Of a DNA stretch of 64,000 bases, positions 7,492 through 16,064 are shown one piece after another (position 1 is the first letter of the stretch; the number at the start of each line of letters is the position of its first letter). The position numbers were made by a program, and so were the translations under genes. The notes under the pieces are model-generated. The model was given only the letters and a program-made list of their open reading frames with translations, searched no databases and was not told the DNA's origin. This DNA is from Alkaliphilus oremlandii OhILAs (GTDB lineage Bacteria; Bacillota; Clostridia; Peptostreptococcales; Natronincolaceae). Location: the NCBI RefSeq assembly GCF_000018325.1, contig NC_009922.1, positions 2,480,001 through 2,544,000 on the forward strand, read 5' to 3'.

Positions 7492-9429
7492 ATGATATTT
7501 CATAATGTTTTTAGCCCTATACAAATTAGAGGGATGAAACTTAAAAACAGAGTTGTATTTCCAGCAATGGGAACAAAAATGCCAGGAAACGATCGATACG
7601 TTACACAACAACTAATAGACTACCATGTAGCTAGAGCATTCGGTGGAAATGGCTTAAACTTTACAGAGGTATGTGGCGTTTATGGTCCGTCAACACCAAA
7701 AAGCTTTTTAGGTATTTATGATGATCAATATATTCCTGGATTAAAAAATCTCACTGATGCTATCCACGAAGCAGGTGGAAAGGCTGGCGTACAGCTATGG
7801 CAAGGTGGTTTTGCTGTAGCTAGTTATCAAAAAGAAGGCATAATATTACCTAGTGATAGACAAATCAACAGTACTGATGAAGTCATTCCTGGTGCTAGTA
7901 AAGAAACTATAAATGAAGTTATTAAGGCATTCGGAGCTGCTGCTAAACGTGCCGTTGAAGCTGGATTTGATTGCATAGAGTTTCATGCTGGACATAATTA
8001 TATGCCACATGCATTTCTAAGTCCTGCTTTTAACAAAAGAACTGATGAATATGGTGGCTCTCTGGAAAATCGTGCACGATTTTCAATTGAATGTATAAAA
8101 GAAATTCGTAATAATATTCCTGAAGATATGCCTCTATTTATGCGTGTTGTAGCTCAAGATGACTATTTAGAAAATGGTTTAACGATTGAAGATATTATTG
8201 AATTCTGTAAATTAGCTAAAGTAGCTGGAGTTGATGTACTCAATGTATCTCGTGGGAACTTCTCATCCGCAGCAATAAAATATGAAGTACCTCCTGTTGA
8301 TTTGCCAAAAGGCTTTAATGTTGCAAATGCAGAAAGAATAAAAAGAGAAACAGGAATGATTACAATCGCAGTTGGTCGTATCAATGACCCTGCACAGGCT
8401 GATGAAATCATCGGAAGTGGTAAGGCAGATATGGTTGTCATCGGTCGAGGACAACTAGCTGATCCCGAATTTTGTAATAAAGCACTTGCAGGCAATGTAG
8501 AGGATATCATTAAATGTGTTGGCTGTAATCAAGGCTGTTATGATGGCTTTGTATCTCCAGATGTACCTCATATAACATGTTTAAGAAATCCAGCTTTATG
8601 TAGAGAAAGTGAATATGCACTTGTAAAAACTACCCTACCTAAAAAAATATTGATAGCAGGTGGTGGTGTAGCAGGACTTGAGGCAGCTATTACTTTAAAA
8701 CAAAGAGGCCATCATCCGATCTTATGCGAAGCAGGAAATTCCCTTGGCGGACAATTTGCATTAGCAGGGGCTGCACCAAGGAAAGAAGAACTGAAGGATG
8801 CTGCGATTGCTATGGGAGAAATGGCAAAAAGAGAAGGCGTTGAAATCAGATTCTCTACTCCTGTTACTACCGATGTTATGAAAGAAATCAAACCAGAAGA
8901 AGTGATCATAGCCATCGGTGCAGATCCGATTAAACCAAATATTCCCGGTGGTAATCTACCTCATGTAACGAACTCCCATGATATACTTGCTGGAAATACA
9001 ACTGCATTTGGAAATGTGGTTATTATCGGTGGTGGACTTGTCGGACTAGAGGTTGCTGAGCATCTTTCAGAAAAATCAGATCGTATTACGGTTGTAGAAA
9101 TGCTAGAGCAAGTAGCGAAAGATCTTGGACAGCTCCGTAAGATTTGTGTTATGGAAAGCCTTCACCACGCTGGCATAAATACAGTTACAGGTGCAAAATG
9201 TGTTGAAATTAGAGAAGATGTTGTGGTTATAGAAAAGGACGGTAACCTCCAAGAAATCCCATGTAACTCTGTAGTAATTGCTATAGGAGCAAGATCTCGT
9301 AATTCAGATGATCTCAAAGCATATTGCGATGAAAATAAAATACCGCACTATACTATTGGTGATGCATTGCGTGCACGTAGAGCTCTTAATGGAACAGCTG
9401 AGGCTGGAGAAGTAGCAAGAAAAATATAA
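7492..9429 (+). CDS. NADH:flavin oxidoreductase / 2,4-dienoyl-CoA reductase-type enzyme (old yellow enzyme with Fe-S and FAD domains)
   Basis: 645 residues in the FadH/2-enoate reductase/BaiCD-BaiH architecture. Residues 1-340 are the FMN-binding TIM barrel with the active-site stretch HAGHNYMPHAFLSP. A [4Fe-4S] site follows with Cys342, Cys345, Cys349 and Cys363; the last spacing is two longer than in E. coli FadH. Two dinucleotide folds start at GGGVAGLEAA and GGGLVGLEVAE for FAD and NAD(P)H. Such enzymes reduce C=C bonds next to carbonyls, in fatty acyl-CoAs, enoates or steroids; the substrate here is not evident. AAAGGAGG precedes the ATG. TetR control is likely. Confidence 0.87.
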   Translation: MIFHNVFSPIQIRGMKLKNRVVFPAMGTKMPGNDRYVTQQLIDYHVARAFGGNGLNFTEVCGVYGPSTPKSFLGIYDDQYIPGLKNLTDAIHEAGGKAGVQLWQGGFAVASYQKEGIILPSDRQINSTDEVIPGASKETINEVIKAFGAAAKRAVEAGFDCIEFHAGHNYMPHAFLSPAFNKRTDEYGGSLENRARFSIECIKEIRNNIPEDMPLFMRVVAQDDYLENGLTIEDIIEFCKLAKVAGVDVLNVSRGNFSSAAIKYEVPPVDLPKGFNVANAERIKRETGMITIAVGRINDPAQADEIIGSGKADMVVIGRGQLADPEFCNKALAGNVEDIIKCVGCNQGCYDGFVSPDVPHITCLRNPALCRESEYALVKTTLPKKILIAGGGVAGLEAAITLKQRGHHPILCEAGNSLGGQFALAGAAPRKEELKDAAIAMGEMAKREGVEIRFSTPVTTDVMKEIKPEEVIIAIGADPIKPNIPGGNLPHVTNSHDILAGNTTAFGNVVIIGGGLVGLEVAEHLSEKSDRITVVEMLEQVAKDLGQLRKICVMESLHHAGINTVTGAKCVEIREDVVVIEKDGNLQEIPCNSVVIAIGARSRNSDDLKAYCDENKIPHYTIGDALRARRALNGTAEAGEVARKI

Positions 9430-9453
9430 ATTTTTCCTAATCATCGAAATTTA

Positions 9454-9493
9454 AAATATGCTACACCTTTTATAAGGCGTAGCATATTTCTTT
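9454..9493. terminator. Bidirectional terminator between the ene-reductase and exonuclease III genes
   Basis: A 15-bp stem with one mismatch (AAATATGCTAC-CCTT paired with AAGG-GTAGCATATTT), loop TTAT, T-rich on both strands. It serves two converging genes. Confidence 0.82.
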
Positions 9494-9497
9494 TACT

Positions 9498-10256
9498 TTA
9501 AATATTAATTACCAGCTCCACAGGACAATGATCCGAGCCTAATATGTGATCATGGATATCTGCACTTACTAGTTTATCCTGCAATCTTTCAGATACACAG
9601 AAGTAATCGATTCTCCACCCTGCATTATTAGCTCTGGCATTGAACATATAGGACCACCAGGTATAGGCGCCTTCTCTATCGGGATAGAAATATCGGTAGG
9701 TATCAATATATCCATTTCCTAGAAATTCAGTAAACTTTGCTCTTTCTTCATCACTAAACCCTGCATTCTTTCTGTTGCTCTTCGGGTTTTTTAAATCGAT
9801 TTCATTATGGGCAACATTCAAATCCCCACAGACAATGATTGGTTTTTGCTTGTCTAAATTATTTAAATAGCTTCGGAAACAATCCTCCCACGTCATTCGA
9901 TAGTCCAGCCTTGCCAGTTTTTGCTGTGAGTTTGGTGTGTATACCGTTACCATATAATAGTCCCCAAATTCTAAGGTAATGACCCTGCCTTCTTTATCAT
10001 GTTCCTCTATGCCAATGCCATAGAACACGGAAATCGGTTCTTCCTTCGTGAAGATGGCAGTCCCAGAGTATCCTTTTTTCTCTGCATAATTCCAATATTG
10101 ATGATAGCCTTCTAGCTCTAAATCAATTTGACCCGCTTGAAGTTTACTTTCTTGAATACAAAATATATCTGCATCGACCTCTTTAAAGTAGTCTAAAAAT
10201 CCCTTTGTAACACAAGCCCTTATACCATTCACATTCCATGAAATTAATTTCTTCAT
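9498..10256 (-). CDS. exoA: Exodeoxyribonuclease III (AP endonuclease)
   Basis: 252 residues, the same length as Bacillus ExoA. It cuts DNA at abasic sites and removes 3' blocking groups in base excision repair. The active site is complete: WNVNGIRA, QESKLQ (metal-binding Glu), GDLNVAH (Asp and Asn) and GSDHCPV (Asp-His pair). I use the second ATG (MKKLISWNV), eight bases after AAGGAGG; the first ATG is too close to that site. The gene is monocistronic or pairs loosely with the CGGC gene upstream. Confidence 0.95.
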   Translation of the reverse strand: MKKLISWNVNGIRACVTKGFLDYFKEVDADIFCIQESKLQAGQIDLELEGYHQYWNYAEKKGYSGTAIFTKEEPISVFYGIGIEEHDKEGRVITLEFGDYYMVTVYTPNSQQKLARLDYRMTWEDCFRSYLNNLDKQKPIIVCGDLNVAHNEIDLKNPKSNRKNAGFSDEERAKFTEFLGNGYIDTYRYFYPDREGAYTWWSYMFNARANNAGWRIDYFCVSERLQDKLVSADIHDHILGSDHCPVELVINI

Positions 10257-10304
10257 TTGCATCCCCTCCTTATATTAATGCCCATACCATTGTACCATTA
10301 TCTC

Positions 10305-10685
10305 CTAAGCTTCTGAAGAGATGACCTTGCTCTTGTTAATATTGTTATTCCGTTTTCCTTGTGCAGAACCGTGGGTATATCCAATCACATTGAAATGTTC
10401 TGAAAGCTCATCGGCAAATTCTTCATAGTGGTTACATCTGCCCCTGATACAAGTGGATAAATGAACTGTGTCTACCTCCGCTTTTTGAAACTTCTCTATT
10501 TTCATTTGAAGACTTTCCATAGGCTCTTCGTCACAGCCATTGCAATGATTGAAGGAAACCAACTCATATGCACTTCCATCCTCAGCTTGAAACGCATCCT
10601 GTTTCTGATTAAAAGCCTTTAAACAACCATTTGCCGTACATTTTTTAGAAACCTCTCCACATAAATATATACCGATCTTTTTCAT
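10305..10685 (-). CDS. CGGC domain protein (putative metal binding)
   Basis: A 126-residue cytoplasmic protein rich in cysteine: YLCGEVSKKCTANGC near the start, HCNGCDEE in the middle and LSTCIRGRCNHYEEFA later. This spacing fits the CGGC domain family found mostly in anaerobes and archaea, thought to bind metal because of its conserved Cys and His. The central motif reads CNGC rather than CGGC. The function is not known. It lies just upstream of exoA in the same direction. Confidence 0.7.
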   Translation of the reverse strand: MKKIGIYLCGEVSKKCTANGCLKAFNQKQDAFQAEDGSAYELVSFNHCNGCDEEPMESLQMKIEKFQKAEVDTVHLSTCIRGRCNHYEEFADELSEHFNVIGYTHGSAQGKRNNNINKSKVISSEA

Positions 10686-10864
10686 CGTTTCCTTCCCTTC
10701 TTTCCTGAAGCAAGGGTGATGCCCTGACCCTCACAAATTTTTGTCGTACTCCATTTTTATCCTGCTTATTTTCTAAGGATCTCTTTTTCACTTTACATCA
10801 ATGATTTATATATATAAAATTAACATACCAAGAAAAAAATATCAACGGTATTGGGGGACTTAAA

Positions 10865-11725
10865 ATGACAGGGATCGGCTTTATACTCATTATCTTGTCT
10901 GCAGTTTTTCATGCAATATGGAACTACGCTACCAAGAAGATTCAAAGCAATACAACCTTTATTTGGTTGTTCTCTTGCATTTCTTCAGTTGTTTATCTAC
11001 CATTTGCTCTAATCTCGCTATCCGCTAATAAGATCCATTTCAGATTTTACTTTATTTTATTTATTATGGTCAGCGCAGGTTTACACTCTATTTACATCAT
11101 ATTACTCAGCAAAGGCTATCGCGTAGGAAACCTGTCTGTCATATATCCATTGGCCAGAGGAACAGGACCCCTATTCTCAACCATGATAGCCATCCTGTTT
11201 TTGAATGAAAATGCATCCTTCTCTGCCCTTATTGGCATATTTCTAATGATCCTTGGAATCTTCACTATTACTGGAAATCCTCTTGAGTTACTAAGAACCA
11301 ATAAAGATATTTCTCTTGTTTATGCTTTTCTATGTGGACTTACCATTGCATCCTATACCATCTTTGATAAAATCGGCGTAAGTATCCTGATGCTACCTCC
11401 AATTTTTTTACATTGGTCAGTCAATGTCGGTCGTGCTTTGCTTCTCACACCCTTTGCCTTGCGTAGAAAAGGAGAAATCGAAAATTTGGTAAAACACCAT
11501 AAAAAAGAGGCTTTTACAGTTGGGATCCTATCACCACTATCTTATATTTTAGTTCTCACCGCCATGATTTTTACACCTGTATATTATGTGGCACCCATGA
11601 GGGAACTCAGTATTTTAGTGGGAACATTTCTCGGTGTCAAATTTCTCTCAGAAGAGTTGAGTAGAACAAAGTTGATTGGCATATGTATAATGCTCATTGG
11701 ATTAATCACGTTATCCTTGGCTTAA
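10865..11725 (+). CDS. EamA/DMT family transporter
   Basis: 286 residues with ten hydrophobic segments in two repeated halves of five, the drug/metabolite transporter fold. Typical signatures are the YPLARGTGPLFS turn in the first half and PMRELSILVGTFLGVKFLSE in the second. Members export amino acids, nucleotides or drugs; the substrate here is unknown. The ribosome site (GGGGGA, six bases before ATG) is modest. A long perfect hairpin directly after the stop codon closes the unit. Confidence 0.85.
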   Translation: MTGIGFILIILSAVFHAIWNYATKKIQSNTTFIWLFSCISSVVYLPFALISLSANKIHFRFYFILFIMVSAGLHSIYIILLSKGYRVGNLSVIYPLARGTGPLFSTMIAILFLNENASFSALIGIFLMILGIFTITGNPLELLRTNKDISLVYAFLCGLTIASYTIFDKIGVSILMLPPIFLHWSVNVGRALLLTPFALRRKGEIENLVKHHKKEAFTVGILSPLSYILVLTAMIFTPVYYVAPMRELSILVGTFLGVKFLSEELSRTKLIGICIMLIGLITLSLA

Positions 11726-11770
11726 TAATACCATCTTTTCTAGTGGAAATATAGAAAAGATGGTATTATT
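11724..11770 (+). terminator. Long perfect hairpin at the EamA gene stop
   Basis: A 19-bp perfect inverted repeat (AATAATACCATCTTTTCTA) with a nine-base loop that begins inside the stop codon. The U-tract is poor, so it may stabilise the mRNA end or act as a weak terminator. Confidence 0.6.
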
Positions 11771-11873
11771 CATATGAAAATTTTAAAGATAACAGCCTAG
11801 GATAAGAAAACCTTGCTTTATATTGATATTATATAATGAACCTAGGTAAGTTTTCATTGGAAGGAGACCCCTC

Positions 11874-12782
11874 ATGCACTACTTAAATTTAATACAGAAC
11901 ACTTTAGACTATATTGATTTTCATATACTGGAAAAAATAACGGTGGAAGAATTGGCTAAAATCGCAGGATTTTCAACCTATCATTTTTATAAAGTTTTTA
12001 ATAGCTTTGTTGGCATGCCCGTAATGGAATATATCACTAGACGCAAGCTTCAATATGCCCTCTATGATCTTAGTAATGGAAAAAAAGTACTGGATATTGC
12101 CTTAACCTATGGCTTTGAAACTCATGCTGGTTTTACAAAGGCTTTCAAAAAATCCTTTGGATATCCACCAAGCTTTTATAGAATACATGCACCAATTGGT
12201 CCACTCAAAAAAGTTGATCTAAAGAAATTAAAAGAAAATAAAACTGGAGGTATCATCATGGAACCTAAAATAATTCAAAGAGATTCCTTTAAAATAGTTG
12301 GATATGAATTTAAAACAACCCTAAGAAATAATGCTCATTCTAGAGATATACCAGCTTTCTGGGATCAATGCAATATTGAAGGTAAGGAAGCTAAATTATA
12401 TGAGACTCAGTTTCCGCCTCGACATGGTGAGTATGGCATTTGTGTAAATACAAATATGGAAACTGATGAATTTTCTTATATCCTAGGAGTAGAGGTTCTT
12501 AGCTTTGATCATGCTATGATAGATATGTACACACTTGATGTTCCAGCTGCAACCTACGCTGTATTTACTACACCTTCTGTTGAAGATCATGACTTTGTAG
12601 ATTCAATTCAAGGTACATGGAATTATATACTGGAAGAATGGTTTCCAAATTCAGGATATGAAATTGATGATACGAAGCTCGATTTTGAATTTTACGACGA
12701 ACGTTGTCATCCATGGGAATATAGCAAATTTTCTATGGAAATTTATGTTCCTATTCAAAAGGTTGAATCAACGTATTCTTAA
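11874..12782 (+). CDS. AraC family regulator with GyrI-like effector domain
   Basis: 302 residues. The first 105 residues carry two AraC helix-turn-helix motifs (EELAKIAGFSTYHFYKVFN and VLDIALTYGFETHAGFTKAFKKSFG with the PxxYR ending). Residues 125-300 form an AraC effector-binding / GyrI-like domain (PKIIQRDSFKIVGYEFKT...EIYVPIQK), the arrangement of Rob/BmrR-type multidrug-sensing regulators. AAGGAGA precedes the ATG. The methyltransferase gene follows 77 bases later in the same direction and may be co-transcribed. The ligand and targets are unknown. Confidence 0.88.
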   Translation: MHYLNLIQNTLDYIDFHILEKITVEELAKIAGFSTYHFYKVFNSFVGMPVMEYITRRKLQYALYDLSNGKKVLDIALTYGFETHAGFTKAFKKSFGYPPSFYRIHAPIGPLKKVDLKKLKENKTGGIIMEPKIIQRDSFKIVGYEFKTTLRNNAHSRDIPAFWDQCNIEGKEAKLYETQFPPRHGEYGICVNTNMETDEFSYILGVEVLSFDHAMIDMYTLDVPAATYAVFTTPSVEDHDFVDSIQGTWNYILEEWFPNSGYEIDDTKLDFEFYDERCHPWEYSKFSMEIYVPIQKVESTYS

Positions 12783-12859
12783 GCTAACATTCTATCGCTA
12801 TTCGTATACAGGTTTCATTGTTACACGATCAAAATTATTACTTATATCTGAGGTGAAAT

Positions 12860-13618
12860 ATGATGTTTAGTTTTTATAGTAAACTTTCTACAGAAGTATA
12901 TGACATAGATAAACCAATTGGTCATTCTTTTGGAGATGTGGCGTTTTATAAAGAGAGGCTTAAAAATTTGAAGGGAAGAATTCTTGAACCAGCAGTTGGC
13001 ACAGGACGTATATTAATCCCTCTATTAGAGGCAGGTCTTATTGTGGATGGTATCGATGTATCCAAGGAAATGTTAGATTTATGCAGAGCTTATTGCAAAG
13101 AGAGAGGGCTTAATCCTGAACTTTATGAAAAAAGCATGGAATCTTTTTCTCTCCCTCATCAGTATGAAGCTATTATTGTTCCTACTGGTTCATTTTTACT
13201 GCTGGAAAATAGAGAGGATTCTATCAGCGCACTGAAATGTTTTTATGAACATCTTTCAGTAGGTGGTCGCCTTATCCTTGATATTTTCATGCAAACAGAT
13301 TTTAGAACTGGAGTTACTTCAACAAGAACCTGGAACACTGGTACAGGGGATTTGATTACATTAAATGAAACACTTGTGGAAGTTGACTTTATCAATCAGT
13401 ACACCATATCTCATATGCGATATGAAAAATGGCGGAATAAAGGATTGATCCAAACTGAATTAGAACGATTTCCTTTAAGATGGTATGGTGTTGAGGAATT
13501 TAAATTGATTCTTGAAACCATAGGATTTTCAGATATTATTATATCTTCAGATTATAGGTATGGAGAATATCCAACAAATGAAAATCAAATAATCACCTTT
13601 GAAGCATATCGTAAATAA
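12860..13618 (+). CDS. Class I SAM-dependent methyltransferase
   Basis: 252 residues with a Rossmann-type methyltransferase core: motif I ILEPAVGTGRILIPLLEAG, acidic residue for the ribose in GIDVSKEML, and VGGRLILDIFMQ as the later strand. The N-terminus (YDIDKPIG) is typical of small-molecule or unassigned enzymes in Firmicutes. The substrate is not evident. GAGGTG precedes two adjacent ATGs, so the first residue is uncertain by one codon. Its position behind an AraC/GyrI regulator suggests a detoxification role, which is inference only. Confidence 0.82.
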   Translation: MMFSFYSKLSTEVYDIDKPIGHSFGDVAFYKERLKNLKGRILEPAVGTGRILIPLLEAGLIVDGIDVSKEMLDLCRAYCKERGLNPELYEKSMESFSLPHQYEAIIVPTGSFLLLENREDSISALKCFYEHLSVGGRLILDIFMQTDFRTGVTSTRTWNTGTGDLITLNETLVEVDFINQYTISHMRYEKWRNKGLIQTELERFPLRWYGVEEFKLILETIGFSDIIISSDYRYGEYPTNENQIITFEAYRK

Positions 13619-13670
13619 AGTATTCCTTCCTTCTGATAAACGCCAGAGTGAAGCTATTGAGTCATCAAAT

Positions 13671-13714
13671 AAGGGATGAGAAAAAATCCTAGAACTTCTC
13701 ATCCCTTCATTTTA
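13671..13714. terminator. Terminator between the methyltransferase gene and the small membrane protein gene
   Basis: Twelve-base perfect arms (AAGGGATGAGAA and TTCTCATCCCTT) around a 13-base loop, followed by CATTTT on the plus strand. Genes converge here. Confidence 0.7.
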
Positions 13715-13787
13715 AAATACTTGAAACAGTATTCATCCTCACTTTTCTTTTGCACTGTATGAAACAGCTTCATCCACATAGTCAATG

Positions 13788-14021
13788 CTATCTAAATAAT
13801 TGTATAAAGCTTACAAGCACAACAATGGTCGTAAAAACAATGCCAATAATGGCTGTTTTTTTATAAAGCCGAATTGCTTCTTCACTGAGTTCCGGCTCTT
13901 CCTCGTACATCCATCTTCTTCCCCACAGAAATAACTCCTCAGGCTCTATATACTGCCAGATGAATAAAAAATAGATCGGTAGCGAAAATACGACGAGTAT
14001 AAAAAATCCGCCAATATCCAT
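13788..14021 (-). CDS. Small membrane protein, two membrane segments
   Basis: 77 residues. A first membrane helix (about 5-23, FFILVVFSLPIYFLFIW) is followed by an acidic soluble loop (GRRWMYEEEPELSEEAIRLYKK) and a second helix (about 54-74). The loop resembles small Firmicutes proteins of the DUF6199 type, but I cannot confirm that. GAGGAGG lies nine bases upstream of the ATG, and it follows yhaM closely in the same direction, so it is probably a real co-transcribed gene of unknown role. Confidence 0.68.
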   Translation of the reverse strand: MDIGGFFILVVFSLPIYFLFIWQYIEPEELFLWGRRWMYEEEPELSEEAIRLYKKTAIIGIVFTTIVVLVSFIQLFR

Positions 14022-14069
14022 AGAAATATACCTCCTCTGGATGAATATGTTGATTTTATTTGCGAAAAG

Positions 14070-15044
14070 CTACTTTGTACCTCTCTTATAATAATCCGTT
14101 CCCATATTCCAAAGCTTCGATGTAAATGCATCCTCTTCCTCTTCTTGGTCCGTGATAAAGGACATAATGCTCTCAATATCCCCCGACATTTTATCCGCTT
14201 GATGTAGAATCTGTGCCTCAATGGTTTTTGGCATTACGGGTGATCCAAATTCCAATTGTCCATGATGTCCTAAAATACCATTTAAAATAATCAGCTTATC
14301 GTCCACATCAAAATCTTCAATTTCATTGATTACATTTAAAGCCTCATGAGCCCCTAAAAATATATGTCCCAGCATGGTGCCTTCTTCTGTAAAACCCACA
14401 CTTGGCAGTGCTTTATATTCTTTAATTTTGGCCCAGTCATGGAGCATTGTCATAACGATTAACCTTTCCACTTGTCTTTCAGAAAGCTTCTTTGTAGTAG
14501 CTACGGTGTAGCCAAATTTCAATACCTCTAAAGTATGCTGCAATAGCCCATGGTAAAAATTATGGTGGACCTGTCTTGCAGCAGGATGGGTGGAATATTT
14601 TTTGAAATAATCATCCGAAAAAATCATTCGGTCGATTAACTCTTTCATATGAGGACTTCTTACCTTTTCATAGAAAAAATTCAATCCATTGGTCATGCTC
14701 TCAAGACCCCAAGTACTGGTAGGAATCAAATCACCCATATTCACATTGTCAACATTAGCCTTTTCAATATGTTTAATCGTCACTTGGAGCTGCCCTTGAT
14801 ATTCTCCTACAACAGCCTTGATGTGGATTGGATCTTCTGGCGTTAAGGAATTGATCATCTCTTGATTTTCTTCATAATCCCAATATTTTGCCTCTAACAT
14901 TTTAGAGGCATCCTGTACAATAACGTCTGCGTATTTCTTGCCATTCTTAGAGGATTTCACCTTGATATCACTCATTAAAACTATGGTTTCGAAGTTTTGG
15001 CTGATATAATTTTTATTGATATCCTTCAATTGTTTTATACTCAT
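14070..15044 (-). CDS. yhaM: 3'-5' exoribonuclease YhaM
   Basis: 324 residues, matching Bacillus YhaM. The N-terminal part (about 1-110) is an OB-fold (DIKVKSSKNGKKYADVIVQDAS), and the C-terminal part is an HD phosphohydrolase domain with HHNFYHGLLQHTLEVL and MLHDWAKIKEY, giving the metal-binding His and HD residues. YhaM trims single-stranded 3' ends of RNA and DNA in low-GC Gram-positives. AGGAGG precedes the ATG. Confidence 0.93.
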   Translation of the reverse strand: MSIKQLKDINKNYISQNFETIVLMSDIKVKSSKNGKKYADVIVQDASKMLEAKYWDYEENQEMINSLTPEDPIHIKAVVGEYQGQLQVTIKHIEKANVDNVNMGDLIPTSTWGLESMTNGLNFFYEKVRSPHMKELIDRMIFSDDYFKKYSTHPAARQVHHNFYHGLLQHTLEVLKFGYTVATTKKLSERQVERLIVMTMLHDWAKIKEYKALPSVGFTEEGTMLGHIFLGAHEALNVINEIEDFDVDDKLIILNGILGHHGQLEFGSPVMPKTIEAQILHQADKMSGDIESIMSFITDQEEEEDAFTSKLWNMGTDYYKRGTK

Positions 15045-15386
15045 TTTTTCCTCCTATAATAATCGTATTTCATCCTATATATAGTTCTATCATGGTATTA
15101 TTTTTATTGTAGTATTTATTCTATTATTTATTCTAGATAATATAGTTAAATCCTTTGATATTCAAGTATTATTTATAAAATACTATTATATAATTTCACA
15201 GGATATTCATTTTTCTCTATGGACCTTCAATCGATTCATTGAACAGTAGGAATAAAATTCGCAAAATAATAAGGATCTTTTATATTCCTGATGAAAAGTT
15301 TTATTTAAAAAACCCACAGAAAAAGATCCTTATTTCAATTGATCATAAGACAAAACTCCGTTTAACAGGCGTTTAAAATATGTCTT
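15045..15386. other. AT-rich intergenic region with one long inverted repeat
   Basis: Apart from the inverted repeat at 15268-15334, I see no gene or RNA here. It must contain the yhaM promoter, but no good hexamer pair stands out. Confidence 0.4.
15268..15334 (-). repeat. Fourteen-base inverted repeat downstream of the lipoprotein gene
   Basis: AATAAGGATCTTTT and its exact complement are separated by 39 bases. Read leftwards the second arm is followed by ATTTT, so it may be a long-looped terminator for the lipoprotein gene, or a protein-binding site. Confidence 0.5.
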
Positions 15387-15947
15387 TTATTTTTGTGCAA
15401 CAGCTTCCTCAATTGTCATCTTATAATATGTACTATAGTAACTTTCCAATTCCTCTATTTCTTTTTCTATGGTTGCCTGAGCACCTTCCAATCTGCCACT
15501 GTCCTTTAATGATTGAGTTACGTCTGCACCTTCTTTATTTTCGACTTTCACCACTTTTGCATTCCCTAAGTCATAATAATAGTGATATGCGGTTCCCATG
15601 GCTGAAACGTAATAATACTTTTCGAAATTCTTATTCTCATAATCGAATAAATAATAGTCTGCGGTTTCTGCCCCGTTTAAATCCGTTTTTACGAATTTAG
15701 CATATCCACCGTCTCCTTTTTTAAGGGTAATTTTAAGTCCGCTATCTTCAAAAGGACTATTTTTTAGATCTGTGTATACGGTTAACCCCTCTACTTCTTC
15801 TACAGTGATTCCCTCTGGCAAATTTCCTTTTACTTCCTCTTGGATTCCTTGTGGCTGATTACCTGTTTGTGGTGCATTGTTGGTACATCCTACCAGCATG
15901 CTGAAAGAAATTCCTGCTACAAGCAATAATGCTAATCTTTTTTTCAT
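15387..15947 (-). CDS. Lipoprotein of unknown function
   Basis: 186 residues with a clear lipoprotein signal: MKKR, a hydrophobic core, and lipobox LVGC with Cys20. A short polar linker (TNNAPQTGNQPQG) precedes the mature domain, which contains many Tyr (YHYYYDLGNAKVV, YYSTYYKMT) and acidic residues. No family was recognised. AAAGGAG precedes the ATG. It lies 117 bases past the BchD-like gene in the same direction and could be read through from that operon. Near-identical 19-base direct repeats flank it. Confidence 0.75.
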   Translation of the reverse strand: MKKRLALLLVAGISFSMLVGCTNNAPQTGNQPQGIQEEVKGNLPEGITVEEVEGLTVYTDLKNSPFEDSGLKITLKKGDGGYAKFVKTDLNGAETADYYLFDYENKNFEKYYYVSAMGTAYHYYYDLGNAKVVKVENKEGADVTQSLKDSGRLEGAQATIEKEIEELESYYSTYYKMTIEEAVAQK

Positions 15948-16064
15948 TTTAACATCGCTCCTTTAATATTTATAAACGAAGGCTCCGTTTAACTGGAGTT
16001 TTCTTCTGCTGAACTCAAAACCGTGGGATCTATTTTTTGAACCGTACCTAGACTAAAATAGAAT

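Noticed and set aside
10700..10740. Possible hairpin regulator upstream of the CGGC gene (AGGGT/ACCCT)
   Set aside because: Five-base arms are too short to stand out from chance.
13946..14221. 91-codon frame on the minus strand overlapping yhaM
   Set aside because: It lies in another frame of yhaM and the small membrane protein gene, has no ribosome site and an arginine-rich, non-protein-like make-up.
16029..16062. TCTATTTT/AAAATAGA inverted repeat after the BchD-like gene as a terminator
   Set aside because: The stem is all but one A-T pairs and there is no U-run on the minus strand.
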